Positions 1 to 10,400 of a stretch of 64,000 nucleotides of DNA are shown here, piece by piece (the first letter of the stretch is position 1; every line of letters starts with the position of its first letter). Below the pieces are notes generated by a model. That model was not told the origin of the DNA, ran no database searches, and was given only the letters and a program-made list of their open reading frames with translations. The stretch lies in the NCBI GenBank assembly GCA_049999725.1, contig JBNGIS010010017.1, positions 1-64,000 on the forward strand, read 5' to 3'. The position numbers and the translations under genes were made by a program. Source of the DNA: Haplomitrium mnioides. Its lineage: Eukaryota > Marchantiophyta > Haplomitriopsida > Calobryales.

Positions 1-1095
1 ATCCTGCCTTCCACATCATCCGCACAGCGCAGTCCGCCGCCGCCCCGCAAAGGGGTAGGCGGATCGACGTTGACCAGAATCCGTAGTTGACCCGCGCTGA
101 CCCTGAGATTCCTTCCGACCACCTCCGGTCGCCACGTCATCCGTCACGGCGCCGTCCGACGCCGCCCCGCAAAGGGGTAGGCGGACCGACGCCTTGACTA
201 GCTTTCGTAGTTGACTTGCGCTGACCCTCTTCCGCGGATGCCACGTCATCCGCAAAACAAATCCCTCACTGAATAAGAACAGTACCTTTTGTCGCCGCTT
301 CGGATCCCGTTCGCAATAAGAACTGAGGCTTCCAATCACTAACTCCTTGCTCCGCTTGATATGGGAACCATGGCAGATTCCCCGTTGATCCCCTTTGAAC
401 TTTCAGCGTGCCACGTCGAACTTTCCCACTTGTCCTCGCCGGATCGGTGATAGATCGCCCCTTCGGTAATTCCCTCTTTGCTCCTTGGTTGGCCTCCTCT
501 ACGGAACCCTGTTAAGCGGGCTCCCCACGTCGGAAGACAACTCGGAACGCACTTAAACGGGATCTCCAGTTAGGGAGGCGCAATCCCGTTAACCCTTTCA
601 GCCTCGCTACCTTTCCGTGACAACCTTCGGGCCTCTTGGAGCCGCCACCTCATCTGCGGAATCCCTTGAAGCGCTCTGGAGACGACACGTTTCTGTGGAA
701 TCTTTCAAAGCCCCTAGAGAGCTCCACGTTTCTGTTAAGACCTGTGCATTCCACAAGAACGGTCGGACCCTCGTAGAGTGCGCTCACGCCTGCGGGATTG
801 AGGCGTCCCCCTCTCCCTGGCCTAGCTTGCTCTTGCGACGACCATGACTCCTCGTTCCTCCCTTGCACCTGATGTGTGGTCGTTGCAGGTAATGTCCGCG
901 GTCTGCCTCTCCCTCGAGTGCCTTCAGAGTTCTTCGTTGTAGACCCGCTCTTCCTCCTCTGATCGCTCTGCCTTAGGTGGCCGTTCCTATCTCCTCGCGG
1001 GCATCGTCTCTTGCGTTCCAATGATACTTATAGGTTCCCCTCTTCCTTCGTAGAATTTGAGTGGCGCCCTCCACTTCTTCTCCGCTACCACTGCA
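1..1095 (-). repeat. Left long LTR (partial) of gag-only element A
   Basis: GC-rich sequence that matches roughly 9,525-10,230 by eye, including GCAAAGGGGTAGGCGG, GTAGTTGACCCG and CAATAAGAACTGAGGC. I read it as the 3' LTR of a minus-strand element whose 5' LTR is at 7,401-10,974. The proposed inner edge is CTGCA at 1,091-1,095, next to a pyrimidine run that is purine-rich on the minus strand. The outer part lies outside the window. Similarity to the right copy fades beyond about 830, so the two may be old or from sister elements. There are no convincing genes in it; the short reading frames here are chance. Confidence 0.55.
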
Positions 1096-1108
1096 TCCCC
1101 TTCCTCGG
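1096..1108 (-). other. Candidate polypurine tract of element A
   Basis: On the minus strand this reads as a purine run (GAGGAAGGGGA type) immediately followed by TG, as expected next to the start of a 3' LTR. It lies about 115 bp beyond the end of the gag frame. The assignment rests on position and composition only. Confidence 0.4.
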
Positions 1109-1222
1109 ATCAGACGTTCTGCTCTTAATTGCTGATTGAGGTCATTCCGCTGCGTTCAAAGTACCTTTACACTTGCAAAGGGCTATTGTGCCAATGCCAC
1201 TCCCGATTTCCTGAATTCCATC

Positions 1223-2092
1223 TTAGTGCCTCAAATCACTGGCTGACACTACAGCCTCAACTTGTCGTTGGTCTTCACATTGGCCAATGTGCAAGCTGTT
1301 GGTGGGGCACTCCCCTTTTAAGACCTGCTCTTGCTCTACCCCACCTTGGTCTTCTTCTGCAAGCCTGCATTCATCAAAAAGTGAGAGGGCAGTTTCCCAC
1401 TCCCCTTTTAAGACCTGCTCTAGGTCTGTCTCAATTGGGTCTTTTGGTTCAGACTTGTCCTCACTTGGAAGGGTAGGTTTTCACTCCTCGTTTAAGACTG
1501 ATTCAAGGTTAGACCAGCAACAATCCTCCTCGAATTCTTTGTTTATGGGGTGGGCCTCTCCCTCCAATGTGTTTTTTGTTGTGGCAGGGCAGCTTGCCTC
1601 CTCTTCTAGGTCTTCATCTACCCAAACCAGCTGTGAGGCAGAGTTTGTAACCTCTACCTCATCAATGAAATTCTTATCTAAATTCGGTCAAGCTGAACTA
1701 GTATACTTACTGAATTCTGACTTGTCGTCTGCACTTATCAAGACCGTTGGGTCAACTTGATCTCTTGCTGGTCCTTATGCCACATATGGTCTATACCCAT
1801 AAAGCTGGTCTTCTCCTTCATCTTACTCTCCACATCTTCGGTTGTTCCTCCGATGTTTGTGTTGAGACAGGTGCTTGCCTTTCTTTTCCTTGGCTACCCT
1901 CGTTGTCTTGGATGGTACTGGTCCTCTCTCCTCACAGGCCTCACATCTCTGAGCCTCTTGAACTTCCTCCCAAAAACATGTCGGCTTAGCCACCTCCATC
2001 CATGCTCTCTCCTTCCTCCTCAATGCTGCCATGAACCAGCCAAACAACATATCCGAGGTGGGCTGCCATAGGAGTTGTACAACCAGCTCCTA
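1223..2092 (-). pseudogene. Element A gag, C-terminal part (interrupted)
   Basis: Minus-strand coding remnant that continues the gag fragment at 7,024-7,246 once element 1 is disregarded. The first ~50 residues (2,092 down to ~1,900) have the pattern of a retrotransposon gag core, with MLFGWFMAALRRKERAW and CFWEEVQEAQRCEACEERG. After a stop near 1,823 and a frame change, an acidic segment follows with three copies of an EQVLKGE-like motif about 30 residues apart. Stops also lie near 1,688 and 1,487, and the frame ends at 1,223-1,225. No protease, RT or integrase follows before the LTR, so this seems to be a gag-only, non-autonomous element. The family is not identified beyond gag-like. Confidence 0.6.
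1309..1500 (-). repeat. Degenerate ~90/84-bp tandem repeat in element A gag
   Basis: ACTCCCCTTTTAAGACCTGC occurs at 1,309 and 1,399, and a diverged version (ACTCCTCGTTTAAGACTG) at 1,483. The spacings of 90 and 84 are both multiples of three. On the minus strand they encode repeated acidic peptides with EQVLKGE, so this is a protein-level repeat rather than a non-coding satellite. Confidence 0.7.
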
Positions 2093-2482
2093 TGTAATAG
2101 TACAAGCATAAGGTTGTGTTATTTATAAGAAAATAGAGAGGAGTGAAGGAAATGGTAGTGAGTCACTTTTAGGATTAAGATTTGATTACTTGTCTTTGAA
2201 GTCACTTTTGGTAGAGAGTCACCTTTAGGGCTGAAATTAGAAGTGACTTGTAAGTGAAGAAAGAGGAAGGACACCCTCTTCTCTTGTATAAATAGAAGGG
2301 CTTCTTAGCCCCACTCCTCATTCTAGAGTTCCTCTCGAATCACTTGGGTTCTTTGGTTGCTTGGCTTTTTCTTGCACTCTTGGTCTTAGCTTAGACCTTG
2401 AGTTGCTTTTGGTTGAAGAACTCTATTAGAGTTCATCATGAGTTCTTACTCATTTGGATTTGGTCTTTGAGATTCTTTTACA
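2093..2482 (+). repeat. 5' LTR of element 1
   Basis: Starts TGTAATAGTACAAGC and ends GATTCTTTTACA. It matches 6,634-7,023 at 387 of 390 positions by eye. The differences are T/C in GTTGTG(T/C)TATTT, A/G in TTTTAGG(A/G)TTAAG and T/G in GGCTTTT(T/G)CTTGC. It contains a TATA box and repeated AAGTGACTTxxA-like motifs. Confidence 0.95.
2287..2294 (+). promoter_or_regulatory. TATA box in 5' LTR
   Basis: TATAAATA in the middle of the LTR, about 195 bp before its 3' end. It is conserved at 6,828-6,835 in the 3' LTR and in most other LTRs of the family in this window (TGTATAAATAGAAGG). It is the likely core promoter for the genomic transcript; the start site itself cannot be seen. Confidence 0.7.
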
Positions 2483-2483
2483 T

Positions 2484-2495
2484 TGGTATCAGAGC
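2484..2495 (+). other. Primer binding site, initiator Met tRNA type
   Basis: TGGTATCAGAGC begins one base after the 5' LTR. It matches the classic plant initiator-tRNA-Met primer site. Related chromoviruses in this window carry variants: TGGTTTCAGAGC at 45,808 and, on the minus strand, sites at 12,663, 13,500, 42,660 and 45,208. Confidence 0.9.
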
Positions 2496-2551
2496 TACGG
2501 TTCTTTTTTGGTGTGAGCTATGTGGAGAGTCAAGAGGAGGTGATTCAAGCA

Positions 2552-3232
2552 ATAGAACAACGACTTGAACATCTTTCATGCCTTTTGAAAGTGGGAATTA
2601 AAGAAAGAGCAATGTTTCGAGAAGAAGAGAGTTATGAGCGATTTCCAACGCCAAAAGCAAATGATGGAAAGGTGACTTGTGGTGCTTGTGCGAACTTCAT
2701 TTTTGATTGTGAACAATATTTTGAAGCTACAAACATTAGAGAGAATAGTCGGCGAATTCTATTTGTGACAAGCCAATTAGAAGGAGTTGCAAAGAGTTGG
2801 TGGAGATATCAAGTAGAACAAGCACAACGTGGATTTGTTGCTTCTATTGTTTCTTGGTATGATTTCAAAGAAGTAGTGATTTCAAGATTTAGGGTTGTAA
2901 ATGCTTCAAAAGTAGCAAGGGATCGATTGGCCTAATTGAAGCAACTTGGTACAGTAAGAAGTTATGTGACACATTTTCAAGATACAATTATGCAAATTCT
3001 TGATATAAGAGAAGAAGAGGCCCTAGACCGTTTTGTTTGGGGATTAAAGCCTCACACGAGAATAGAAGTTACTATGAGAGAGCCTACTCAATTAGAAGAA
3101 GCAATGAGTGTGGCGGAGCGACATGACTCATTACTCACGACTTCAGAAGTTAGATCTCATCCTCAACCATTCGGACAGCGTTCTCAAAACCTTGCGAGCT
3201 CTAATGGAATTAAAATTCCGACAAGAATTTGA
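2552..3232 (+). pseudogene. Element 1 gag
   Basis: Gag capsid remnant. The frame aligns with F at 45,879, where the presumed start is ATG (MEQRLEHLSRLLE); here that codon is ATA at 2,552. The Retrotrans_gag core is clear: FIFDCEQYFEATNIREN, then WWRYQ, then FRVVNASKVARDRLA, then RSYVTHFQDTIMQI and EEALDRFVWGLKP. A TAA at 2,933-2,935 replaces a Lys codon seen in F, and TGA at 3,230-3,232 replaces CGA. No CCHC zinc knuckle lies between the gag core and protease, unlike copies B and E. Confidence 0.9.
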
Positions 3233-3640
3233 GGTACCTTGTTCCATCTTGATGGTATGATTGAGGAGCACTCTTGTAGAATGTTGGTCGATAGTGGGAG
3301 TTCTGAAAATTTTATGTCACTACGTTTTGCAAAGATAATCAAAGCAAAATATAGGCCTATCAAGGGGAGTGTTGTGACTATGGCTGATGGCCAAAAGCAT
3401 GACGTATTTTGCTCTCAAAAGCCATTTCTTCTAAGGATTGGAAAAGAGTATACGAAATCTATGCAATTTGTTATTGCACTTGTACAATATGACATCATTT
3501 TAGGATTGCCTTGGCTTGAAGAAAGGTTTGCTCAATTTGATTGGAGAAAACAACAAATTCAAGTTACCTTACAAGGTAAGAAATTTCTTTTGGGGTGTTC
3601 AACACCATTGGTGAAGAAGTCTAAATCGATTCATCATGTT
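3233..3640 (+). pseudogene. Element 1 aspartic protease
   Basis: Retroviral-type aspartic protease domain that would cleave the polyprotein. The active site LVDSGSSENFMS is intact (DSG at 3,290-3,298), followed by the flap region with GSVVTMADGQ and the hydrophobic strand DIILGLPWLEE. It begins straight after the gag frame with no nucleocapsid segment. Downstream, the linker LMIDDILK is broken by an extra A (run at 3,752-3,755) that throws the RT region out of frame; the same insertion is in F. Confidence 0.9.
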
Positions 3641-5106
3641 AATTCAGTGGAGCAAGAGTTGCCTATCTTTGCTGTTTGGATTAAGCCTATCATGGACTTG
3701 AGTAAAGAGGGGGGAAAAGGTGCGCATACCTTAATGATAGATGATATTTTGAAAAGAGTTTGCGGATGTGTTTCCGGAGGATTTTCCAAAGGGGTTACCA
3801 GACGATTGCGGAATGCCTTTTCCGATTGAGTTGATACCCTGAAGCACTCCGTATAATCGACCTATATATCGACTATCACGACAAGAACTAGAGGAGCTTT
3901 GAAAGACATTGACGGATCTTCTCGAGAAGGATTTCATTCAACACAGTACTTCTCGTTGGGGAGCTTCGGTATTCTTTGTGCCAAAGAAAGATGGTGGCTT
4001 TCGTCTTTGTACATATTATCGAGTATTGAACAATCAAACAGTGAAGAATGCCTATCCTCTACCTCGTATTGATGATTTGTTGGATCGATTGAGTGGTGCA
4101 TGATTCTTTTCTAAGTTGGATCTTCGAAGTGGCTATTGGAAAATTCCAATCAAGCCAAGTGATGTACCAAAGACAACTTTTCGCACAAGGTATGGGCATT
4201 TTGAGTGGAAAGTTCTTACATTTGATCCTATTAATGCTCCGGCAATATTCATGGATCAAATGCATCTAGTTTTTGATGGGTTATTGGATAAATCAGTGTT
4301 GGTATTTTTGGACGATATCCTTATCTTTAATAAAAGTGAAGTTGAGCATCGCCCTCATCTCAAGGAGGTACTACAATGACTACGCAATTGGAATTTTTAT
4401 TGCAAGAAGTCTAAGTGTGAGTTTTGGAAGCAAGAGGTGACTTATCTAGGGCATAAAGTCTCTATGAATGGCATCAAGATGGAGGAAGAGAAAATTAAGG
4501 CTATTGCAGAGTGGCCAACATCGAATGATGCAAAGGATGTTCGAGCTGGATGTTCGAGCTTTTAATGGATTAGCAAGCTTTTATCGGAGATTCATTCACT
4601 ACTATGCTCATATTGCTGCACCACTTACGGATTTACTATGGAAGAATGCAAAGTTCAAATGGACGACCAATGAGCAAGTGGCATTTCAACAACTCAAGGA
4701 TGCGGTGACATCTCGTCCAATTCTACAACCATATGATCCAAAAAGGCGTTGTATAGTTGATTTTGATGCTTCTAATTTTGCTATTGGAGCGGTTTTACAG
4801 CAAGAGTTTGAAGATGGACTTCATCCAATGGCCTTCATGTCACGCCGATTGAATGCGGCGGAGAGAAATTATTCTGCAAGAGATCGAGAGAAATTAGCAA
4901 TGGTTTATGCTACCAAGGTGTGGAGACGCTATCTTTTGGGCAAACCTGTACTTATGCGCACAGACCACAAGCCATTGCTTCAAGCCATCCACTTGGAAAA
5001 TATGACAAGTCGTCATCATCGATGGGAAGATCAACTACAACTCTTTGATTTCAAGTTGGAGTACAAGCCGGGAAGGTTCCACACTATTTCTGATGCATTG
5101 TCTTGA
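3641..5106 (+). pseudogene. Element 1 reverse transcriptase and RNase H
   Basis: Gypsy-type RT and RNase H that would copy the RNA and remove it from the hybrid. Visible RT blocks: [32 protein letters not shown] and the catalytic FLDDILIF (DD at 4,311-4,316). RNase H has IVDFDASNFAIGAVLQQ and TDHKPLLQAIHLENM. Lesions: TGA at 3,840, 3,900, 4,101 (F has CGA), 4,377 (F has CGA) and 5,104 (shared with F), plus a perfect 13-bp tandem duplication (4,535-4,547 and 4,548-4,560) that shifts frame. It is not functional. Confidence 0.92.
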
Positions 5107-6620
5107 AGACCAGATCATCGAATAAATACACTAGAGATAGCAAATGCTAGCATATTACATCTTGATGAAGCAACCAGTGATGGCTTTCGACAAAAGTTAC
5201 AAGAAGACGCCTTCTTTACTCTTGTTAGAGCACGTTTGGCGGTCCAAGATAGTGAGTATCATAGCTTTTCCATTCGGGATGGTATTCTCTATCAAGGCCA
5301 TCAAATATATGTTCCACAAGATGATGCGCTTAGAATGGCACGTTTACAAGAAGCACATGATATTCCAATTTCTGGGCATCTTAGAATAGACAAGACTATA
5401 GAGTTGCTTCAGCGGACTTGGTGGTGGCCAAACCTAGCTCGAGATGTTCGTGGCTTTGTTTGTTCTTGTGAAAGTTGTCAACGAAACAAGGCTTCAAATC
5501 AAAAACCATCTGGTCTTCTACAACCATTATCAATTCCTACTGCTCGGTGGGAACATGTAAGTTTGGATCTTATTACTTTGCTTCCAACCACGCATTGTGG
5601 ATATACGGCTATTGTGGTGTTTGTGGATAAGCTAAGTAAGCAAATTCATCTAGCACCGATAGTGGATACGGTGGATGCTCCACAATTGGCAAAGATTTAT
5701 TTTGATACAATTTTCCGATATCATAGAATGCCAAAGGTACTTATATTTGATAGAGATCCACGATTCACTGGGAAGTTTTGGCGAGAGTTATTCACACTTT
5801 TGGGTACCAAACTATCTATGTCTACGGTGTATCATCCTCAAACAGATGGGCAAACTGAACATGAAAATCGCATTGTAGAGGATATGCTTTGAGCATTTAT
5901 CAATGTTCATCATACGGATTGGGATAGTTTTTTATCGGTTGTGGAGGTTGCATACAACAACTCCAAACAAGCAAGTACTGGCTTTTCTCCTTTCTTTCTT
6001 AATTCCGGTCAACATCCTCTTATTCCCGATAGTTTTCTTTCTCATTTGTCTTCCAATGTCTCGTTTATCTTCCTCATTGCAAGATGCCAGAAACCATCTT
6101 GTTATTGCTCAAAATCGGCAAAAACAATTTCCCGATAAACATCGTCGTGATTGCTCTTATGTTGTAGATGACCAAGTTATGTTATCCACTCATAATCTTC
6201 CATTGTCTTTAGATACTTAAGTCCGTAAGTTATACCCTGCTTGTTGGTCCTTTCTCTATTTCTCAAGTTATTTCTCTCGTTGCTTATAAACTTGATCTTC
6301 CTCTTCATATGAAGATTCATCTCGTGTTCCATGTGTCTAAACTTAAGCCTTTTGTTCCTAGTCCATCTTCTTTTCCAAATCGTGTTCAACTTCCTCCTCC
6401 GGCCATTGTTCTTGATGATCATGAAGAATTTGAAGTAGACCATATTTTGGCGAAAAGAGTTATCAAGCGAGGGTGGCATCCACAAGTTCAATACAAGGTT
6501 TTGTAGAAAGGCAATCGACTTCATGACACTACTTCGGAACCTTCTTCAAATCTTGAGAATGCTCAAGAAGCTATTAAAATTTTTGAAAGTTGTGGCAATG
6601 ACGAGAATGTCATCGATAAG
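5107..6620 (+). pseudogene. Element 1 integrase with chromodomain
   Basis: Integrase that would insert the DNA copy. The HHCC zinc-binding region runs from HDIPISGH (about 5,355) to CSCESCQ (about 5,465-5,490). The DDE core shows SLDLITLLP, FDRDPRFTGKFW and QTDGQTE. The C-terminal chromodomain (about 6,430-6,570) reads EFEVDHILAKRVIKRGW, then YKVL, then a stop where Trp is expected (TAG at 6,504), then GN; this marks a chromovirus. Other stops are TGA at 5,890 (CGA in C) and TAA at 6,218. Confidence 0.92.
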
Positions 6621-6633
6621 CAAGCGAGGATTA
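6617..6633 (+). other. Polypurine tract region of element 1
   Basis: A purine-rich stretch (AAGCAAGCGAGGATTA) immediately before the 3' LTR, the expected primer for plus-strand DNA. C (AGAAGGCAGAGATTA) and D (minus strand, AGAAGGCGGAGGTTA) have the same position and pattern. Confidence 0.65.
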
Positions 6634-7023
6634 TGTAATAGTACAAGCATAAGGTTGTGCTATTTATAAGAAAATAGAGAGGAGTGAAGGAAATGGTAGT
6701 GAGTCACTTTTAGGGTTAAGATTTGATTACTTGTCTTTGAAGTCACTTTTGGTAGAGAGTCACCTTTAGGGCTGAAATTAGAAGTGACTTGTAAGTGAAG
6801 AAAGAGGAAGGACACCCTCTTCTCTTGTATAAATAGAAGGGCTTCTTAGCCCCACTCCTCATTCTAGAGTTCCTCTCGAATCACTTGGGTTCTTTGGTTG
6901 CTTGGCTTTTGCTTGCACTCTTGGTCTTAGCTTAGACCTTGAGTTGCTTTTGGTTGAAGAACTCTATTAGAGTTCATCATGAGTTCTTACTCATTTGGAT
7001 TTGGTCTTTGAGATTCTTTTACA
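6634..7023 (+). repeat. 3' LTR of element 1
   Basis: Starts TGTAATAGTACAAGC, ends GATTCTTTTACA, 390 bp, with three differences from the 5' LTR. TCCTG follows, against TCCTA before the 5' LTR. Its TATA box is at 6,828-6,835. Confidence 0.95.
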
Positions 7024-7246
7024 TCCTGGAACTTGTCCAAGAATATGAGCACTGACTTACCCCTTTTTTTAATGAGCTGGTCTAGCCAGGTGAGAATCTC
7101 ACTCTCCTCAACCTCCATCAAACATTGACCCTTGAACTCCTCCCAATGATTCTGGACATAGAGAACGAGTGAGTTATACTAGGTACGTGCTCCTCCTCTC
7201 AAACTTAGGTAAACCAGCGGTGCTTTGAATGCCGCCTCATTTTTGG
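7024..7246 (-). pseudogene. Element A gag, N-terminal part (interrupted)
   Basis: Minus-strand coding remnant starting near 7,240, shortly after the primer-site-like sequence at 7,379-7,394. Readable pieces are FKAPLVYLSLRGGART, a stop, then LVLYVQNHWEEFKGQCLMEV, TWLDQLIKKRGKSV and IFLDKFQ, where element 1 interrupts it. Disregarding element 1 and one 5-bp target copy, the frame continues directly into ELVVQLLWQPTSDMLFGWF at 2,092 and below. The pattern is that of a retrotransposon gag. The normal start codon context (ATGAGGCGGC) appears one base out of frame. Confidence 0.65.
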
Positions 7247-7378
7247 TCTTTTATTTCTTTATTTATTCTTTCTTTTTCTTTCTGGTGCAGGTTGCTCCCT
7301 GAGTTCTAGAATTCTTTTCTTTGCTCCACTGTTTACTCAACAAATTACTGCAAGGTTACTTTTCCAGAATTCTTTTGT

Positions 7379-7394
7379 CCCGTCGTGATCGCCA
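7379..7394 (-). other. Candidate primer binding site of element A
   Basis: On the minus strand TGGCGATCACGACGGG lies six bases (all T) after the presumed LTR end ...CATACA at 7,401. The TGGCG start resembles primer sites of several plant gypsy lineages. I cannot assign the tRNA. Confidence 0.45.
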
Positions 7395-7400
7395 AAAAAA

Positions 7401-10400
7401 TGTATGTCAGCCCCGTGGTCGGAGCCTTAACCCTTTTCCGACCGAGTTACCCCCGCTTAAGGGCTGACTTAGTGTTTCAAGACCTTTCATGGGAGGGGTT
7501 TTGCACCTAATGAACCCCAACTTCTACTTACCAACTCTGGAGTGCTGCACAACACCCAAGCGCACACCTCCAATGCCCACAGATGCAGGTCACACCCCTT
7601 CTTCAGGCCTTAACCTCGAAAGGTGCCACTTGGAAGACAAGGGCAGTTAGAACAGGGCATCTGACTCTTGGCTACAATGGTCTCTTGGAAATCCCTCTCT
7701 TGGGAGCCTTGAGTGATTCTGATTTGGCTCACAGTCCTGGCCACTAACCCTCAATTGCTTTAGCAATTGCTTTAACCACTTGCTCATTCACATCCATTTC
7801 CTCAAGACACCCACGAATAGGCTGTAATGTTGCTAAACCACTTTGTCATATGATTCTGGAGTCTAGAACTGGACCCAATCACTTTGTTCTACAAAAGGGA
7901 ACCAGGTCTCAGTATCCAACTGTCACACTACAATGTGGTTAGTCCTGACTTCCCCTACTCAGGGTGTCCTCAGAATTGGACAAATGAAATGCAGACCTCC
8001 TAAAACTAAGAACTTCACAAAGCTACAAACAGAACACAACTCTAGCAACACATGTAAACATAAAGACACTGGTACTACCAACAATACAATCCACGGTGTC
8101 TTGCCAACAATGCAATCCTTTTCCACTTCTCAAGAACCGATCTTTCCTCTCAATTCTTCTTCAACTCCCATCATCAACTTCAGTTCTCCACCAATCCTTC
8201 ATCCACCCACTCTCATTCAGATAGTTTTTCAACTTCCCTTGCGAGAAGCCCTGAATTTACTTCCTCAAGCTTGAAAGAGGATTTCTTTAACTTCTACCTC
8301 TGGAAGACATTCCTCTCGACTGCTGGCCACCCACTCCACCTTGAGCTTCGAATGGATCTTCTATGCAGCGTGCAGGCACTACCACAACTACTCTCTTGAA
8401 TCCACTTGAGAATTACAACCAGAAACGCCCCCAAGCGCACCTAGGATTGATGCTCTTGCACAGACGAAGTTGAGACAACCCCAAGATCCCCCCTTGGCAG
8501 CCTCCCACGAATTCAAGACGACAGAACTCCCTTCAGATTCAAATGGCGATCCACCTCCAAATGCTTGGTCCACATGCAACGATGAGTCCACTTGGATCGC
8601 TTGAGACTCTAGAGCTCCATGCTCAGCAATTCTCAACGCCCCTCTAGTCCACCTCCACCCCCGCTAGTCCCCCTTGCACGAGTCCACTCCCTCATGTGAA
8701 TCTTTCCTGGAATCCTCACCTCTCTCCCTTGTTGCTTCTTCCTCCTCGAGTTGGCTCCCCCAATCTCAATTTTGCATGAACAACAACCCTTTTCCCTTCG
8801 CAGCAATTCCATCTATACTCCCCCTCCATGCGCGCGTCACTCCCAACAATTTCTTGATCAAGATCGCATTTTTCCTCCTCGCTGGACTTTGTCATTTTTC
8901 TCATTGGCCTTTGTTTCTTGACCAGCTGACATCTGGCAGCCAACCCGCATTTAACAGTCATCTTGTGAAGCCTTCAGAGGAGGATTTTCGAAGGAGGCCT
9001 GGCTGAACTCAGCCTTCGATTTGTAATGCTATCCTTTGCAGATTTTTGATTAGGATCACCTCGTCGCTAGCCGCATCAATAGACTCGTAGCAATCCCGAT
9101 TCGATTCTCTTGAAGCATCAATTTGAGTGCAGACCCAAAGTAGTTGTTGAGGAGATCTTTCTGCAAAGAAATCCGAAGAGATTTATTGGGAGAGGATTGG
9201 ATTCGTAGGTCAACCCCGCAGATTGGTTACCCGTTGCATCTCGCGGGATGATTCCTAATTTTTCCTTGATTCTTCTTGTTGCCATACCCCCGCAAGCTGC
9301 CATACTTCCGCAAGCGCTCACGGACCCCTACTAGCTGCCACGTGTCCGCAAACTCCCTCGGAACCCTGCTGTCGCTCTTTGGAACCTCGTCATTGCCCTT
9401 GTAACACCACAGGTCGCCACTTGTCTGCAAACTCCCTCGAAACCCCGCCGTTGCTCTTTGGAACCCCACCGTCGCTCTTCGGAACTTCGCCGTCGGCCTC
9501 AGAACACCACAATTCGCCACGTGTCTTGCCTTCCACGTCATCCGCACCACGCCGTCCAATGCCGCCCTGCAAAGGGGTTGGCGGACCGCCGCATTGATCG
9601 GATTTCGTAGTTGACCCGTCGTTGACCCGCAGGAACCCTCAGACCACCGCTGAACGCCACACCATCTGTCACCGCGCCGTTCGACGCCGCCTCGCAAAGT
9701 GGTAGGCGGACTGTCGCATTGATCGGATTAAGTAGTTGACCCGCGTTGACTCCTTTCTTTCACGGGTGCCACGTCATCCGCAAAATACCTCACTTGCCGA
9801 GTAAGAACGTTACATGCTATCACCATTTCGGCACCCGCTCACAATAAGAACTGAGGCTCCCTTCATTTAACTTTTCCCTCCGCTTGATATAAGAACTACG
9901 ACATACTCCTTGTTGATCCCCTTCAAACTTTCATCATGCTTAGTCGAACTTTTGTCCTTGCCAACTCTGGAACTGTGATAGATCGCTCTTTCGGCTGCTG
10001 GTCCCTTGCTCCTCGGTTGGTCTTCCCATCGGATTCCCGTTCAATGGGCTTCCCACTTAGGGAGGCTGATCGGATCCCACTTAACTGAGGATCCCCATGT
10101 AGAGAGGCTGGACTCTGTCGAACCCTTTGGACCTCTAGGAGCTGCCACGCCCTCCGACGGATCTCGTGAAGTACGCGAGGGCCGCCACGTTTCCGTAGAC
10201 CTCTTCGGACTCCTCGGACCCCTTCCTTCGTGTTGATTCTTCGCCTTGATTGCCCTCCTCTGGTCCGCTTGCATCATCTGGCTTCCGATTATGGAGTGCC
10301 TCCTTCCCCTCTCTCCTGGGCAACCTATCGCAAGGCCTCATTTTCCTTGTGTTCATCCGATTGCCTCCTCTTTACATATCTTCGCCTACTGCATGATCAT

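Larger units (their letters stand above)
2093..7023 (+). mobile_element. Chromovirus-type Ty3/gypsy element 1, complete structure, young
   Basis: A 4,931-bp LTR retrotransposon with two 390-bp LTRs (TG...CA), an initiator-Met primer site, the order gag, protease, RT/RNase H, integrase and chromodomain, and a purine-rich tract before the 3' LTR. The flanks are TCCTA before and TCCTG after, a near-perfect 5-bp target duplication. The LTRs differ at three positions that I could see, so insertion was recent. The internal region nevertheless carries at least ten stops or frameshifts and cannot make a full polyprotein. It sits inside the gag of element A on the opposite strand. Confidence 0.95.

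Noticed and set aside
617-1021. Open frames on both strands in the GC-rich LTR
   Set aside because: GC-rich sequence has few stops; no domain or conservation of frame between the two LTR copies was seen.
1129-1760. Plus-strand open frames rich in Ser and Leu at 1,129-1,760
   Set aside because: They are the reverse of the acidic minus-strand gag frame of element A, whose repeats keep frame on the minus strand.
3752-3755. Programmed ribosomal frameshift between protease and RT in elements 1 and F
   Set aside because: Three sister copies are in frame without it, and other stops lie downstream. Mutation is simpler.
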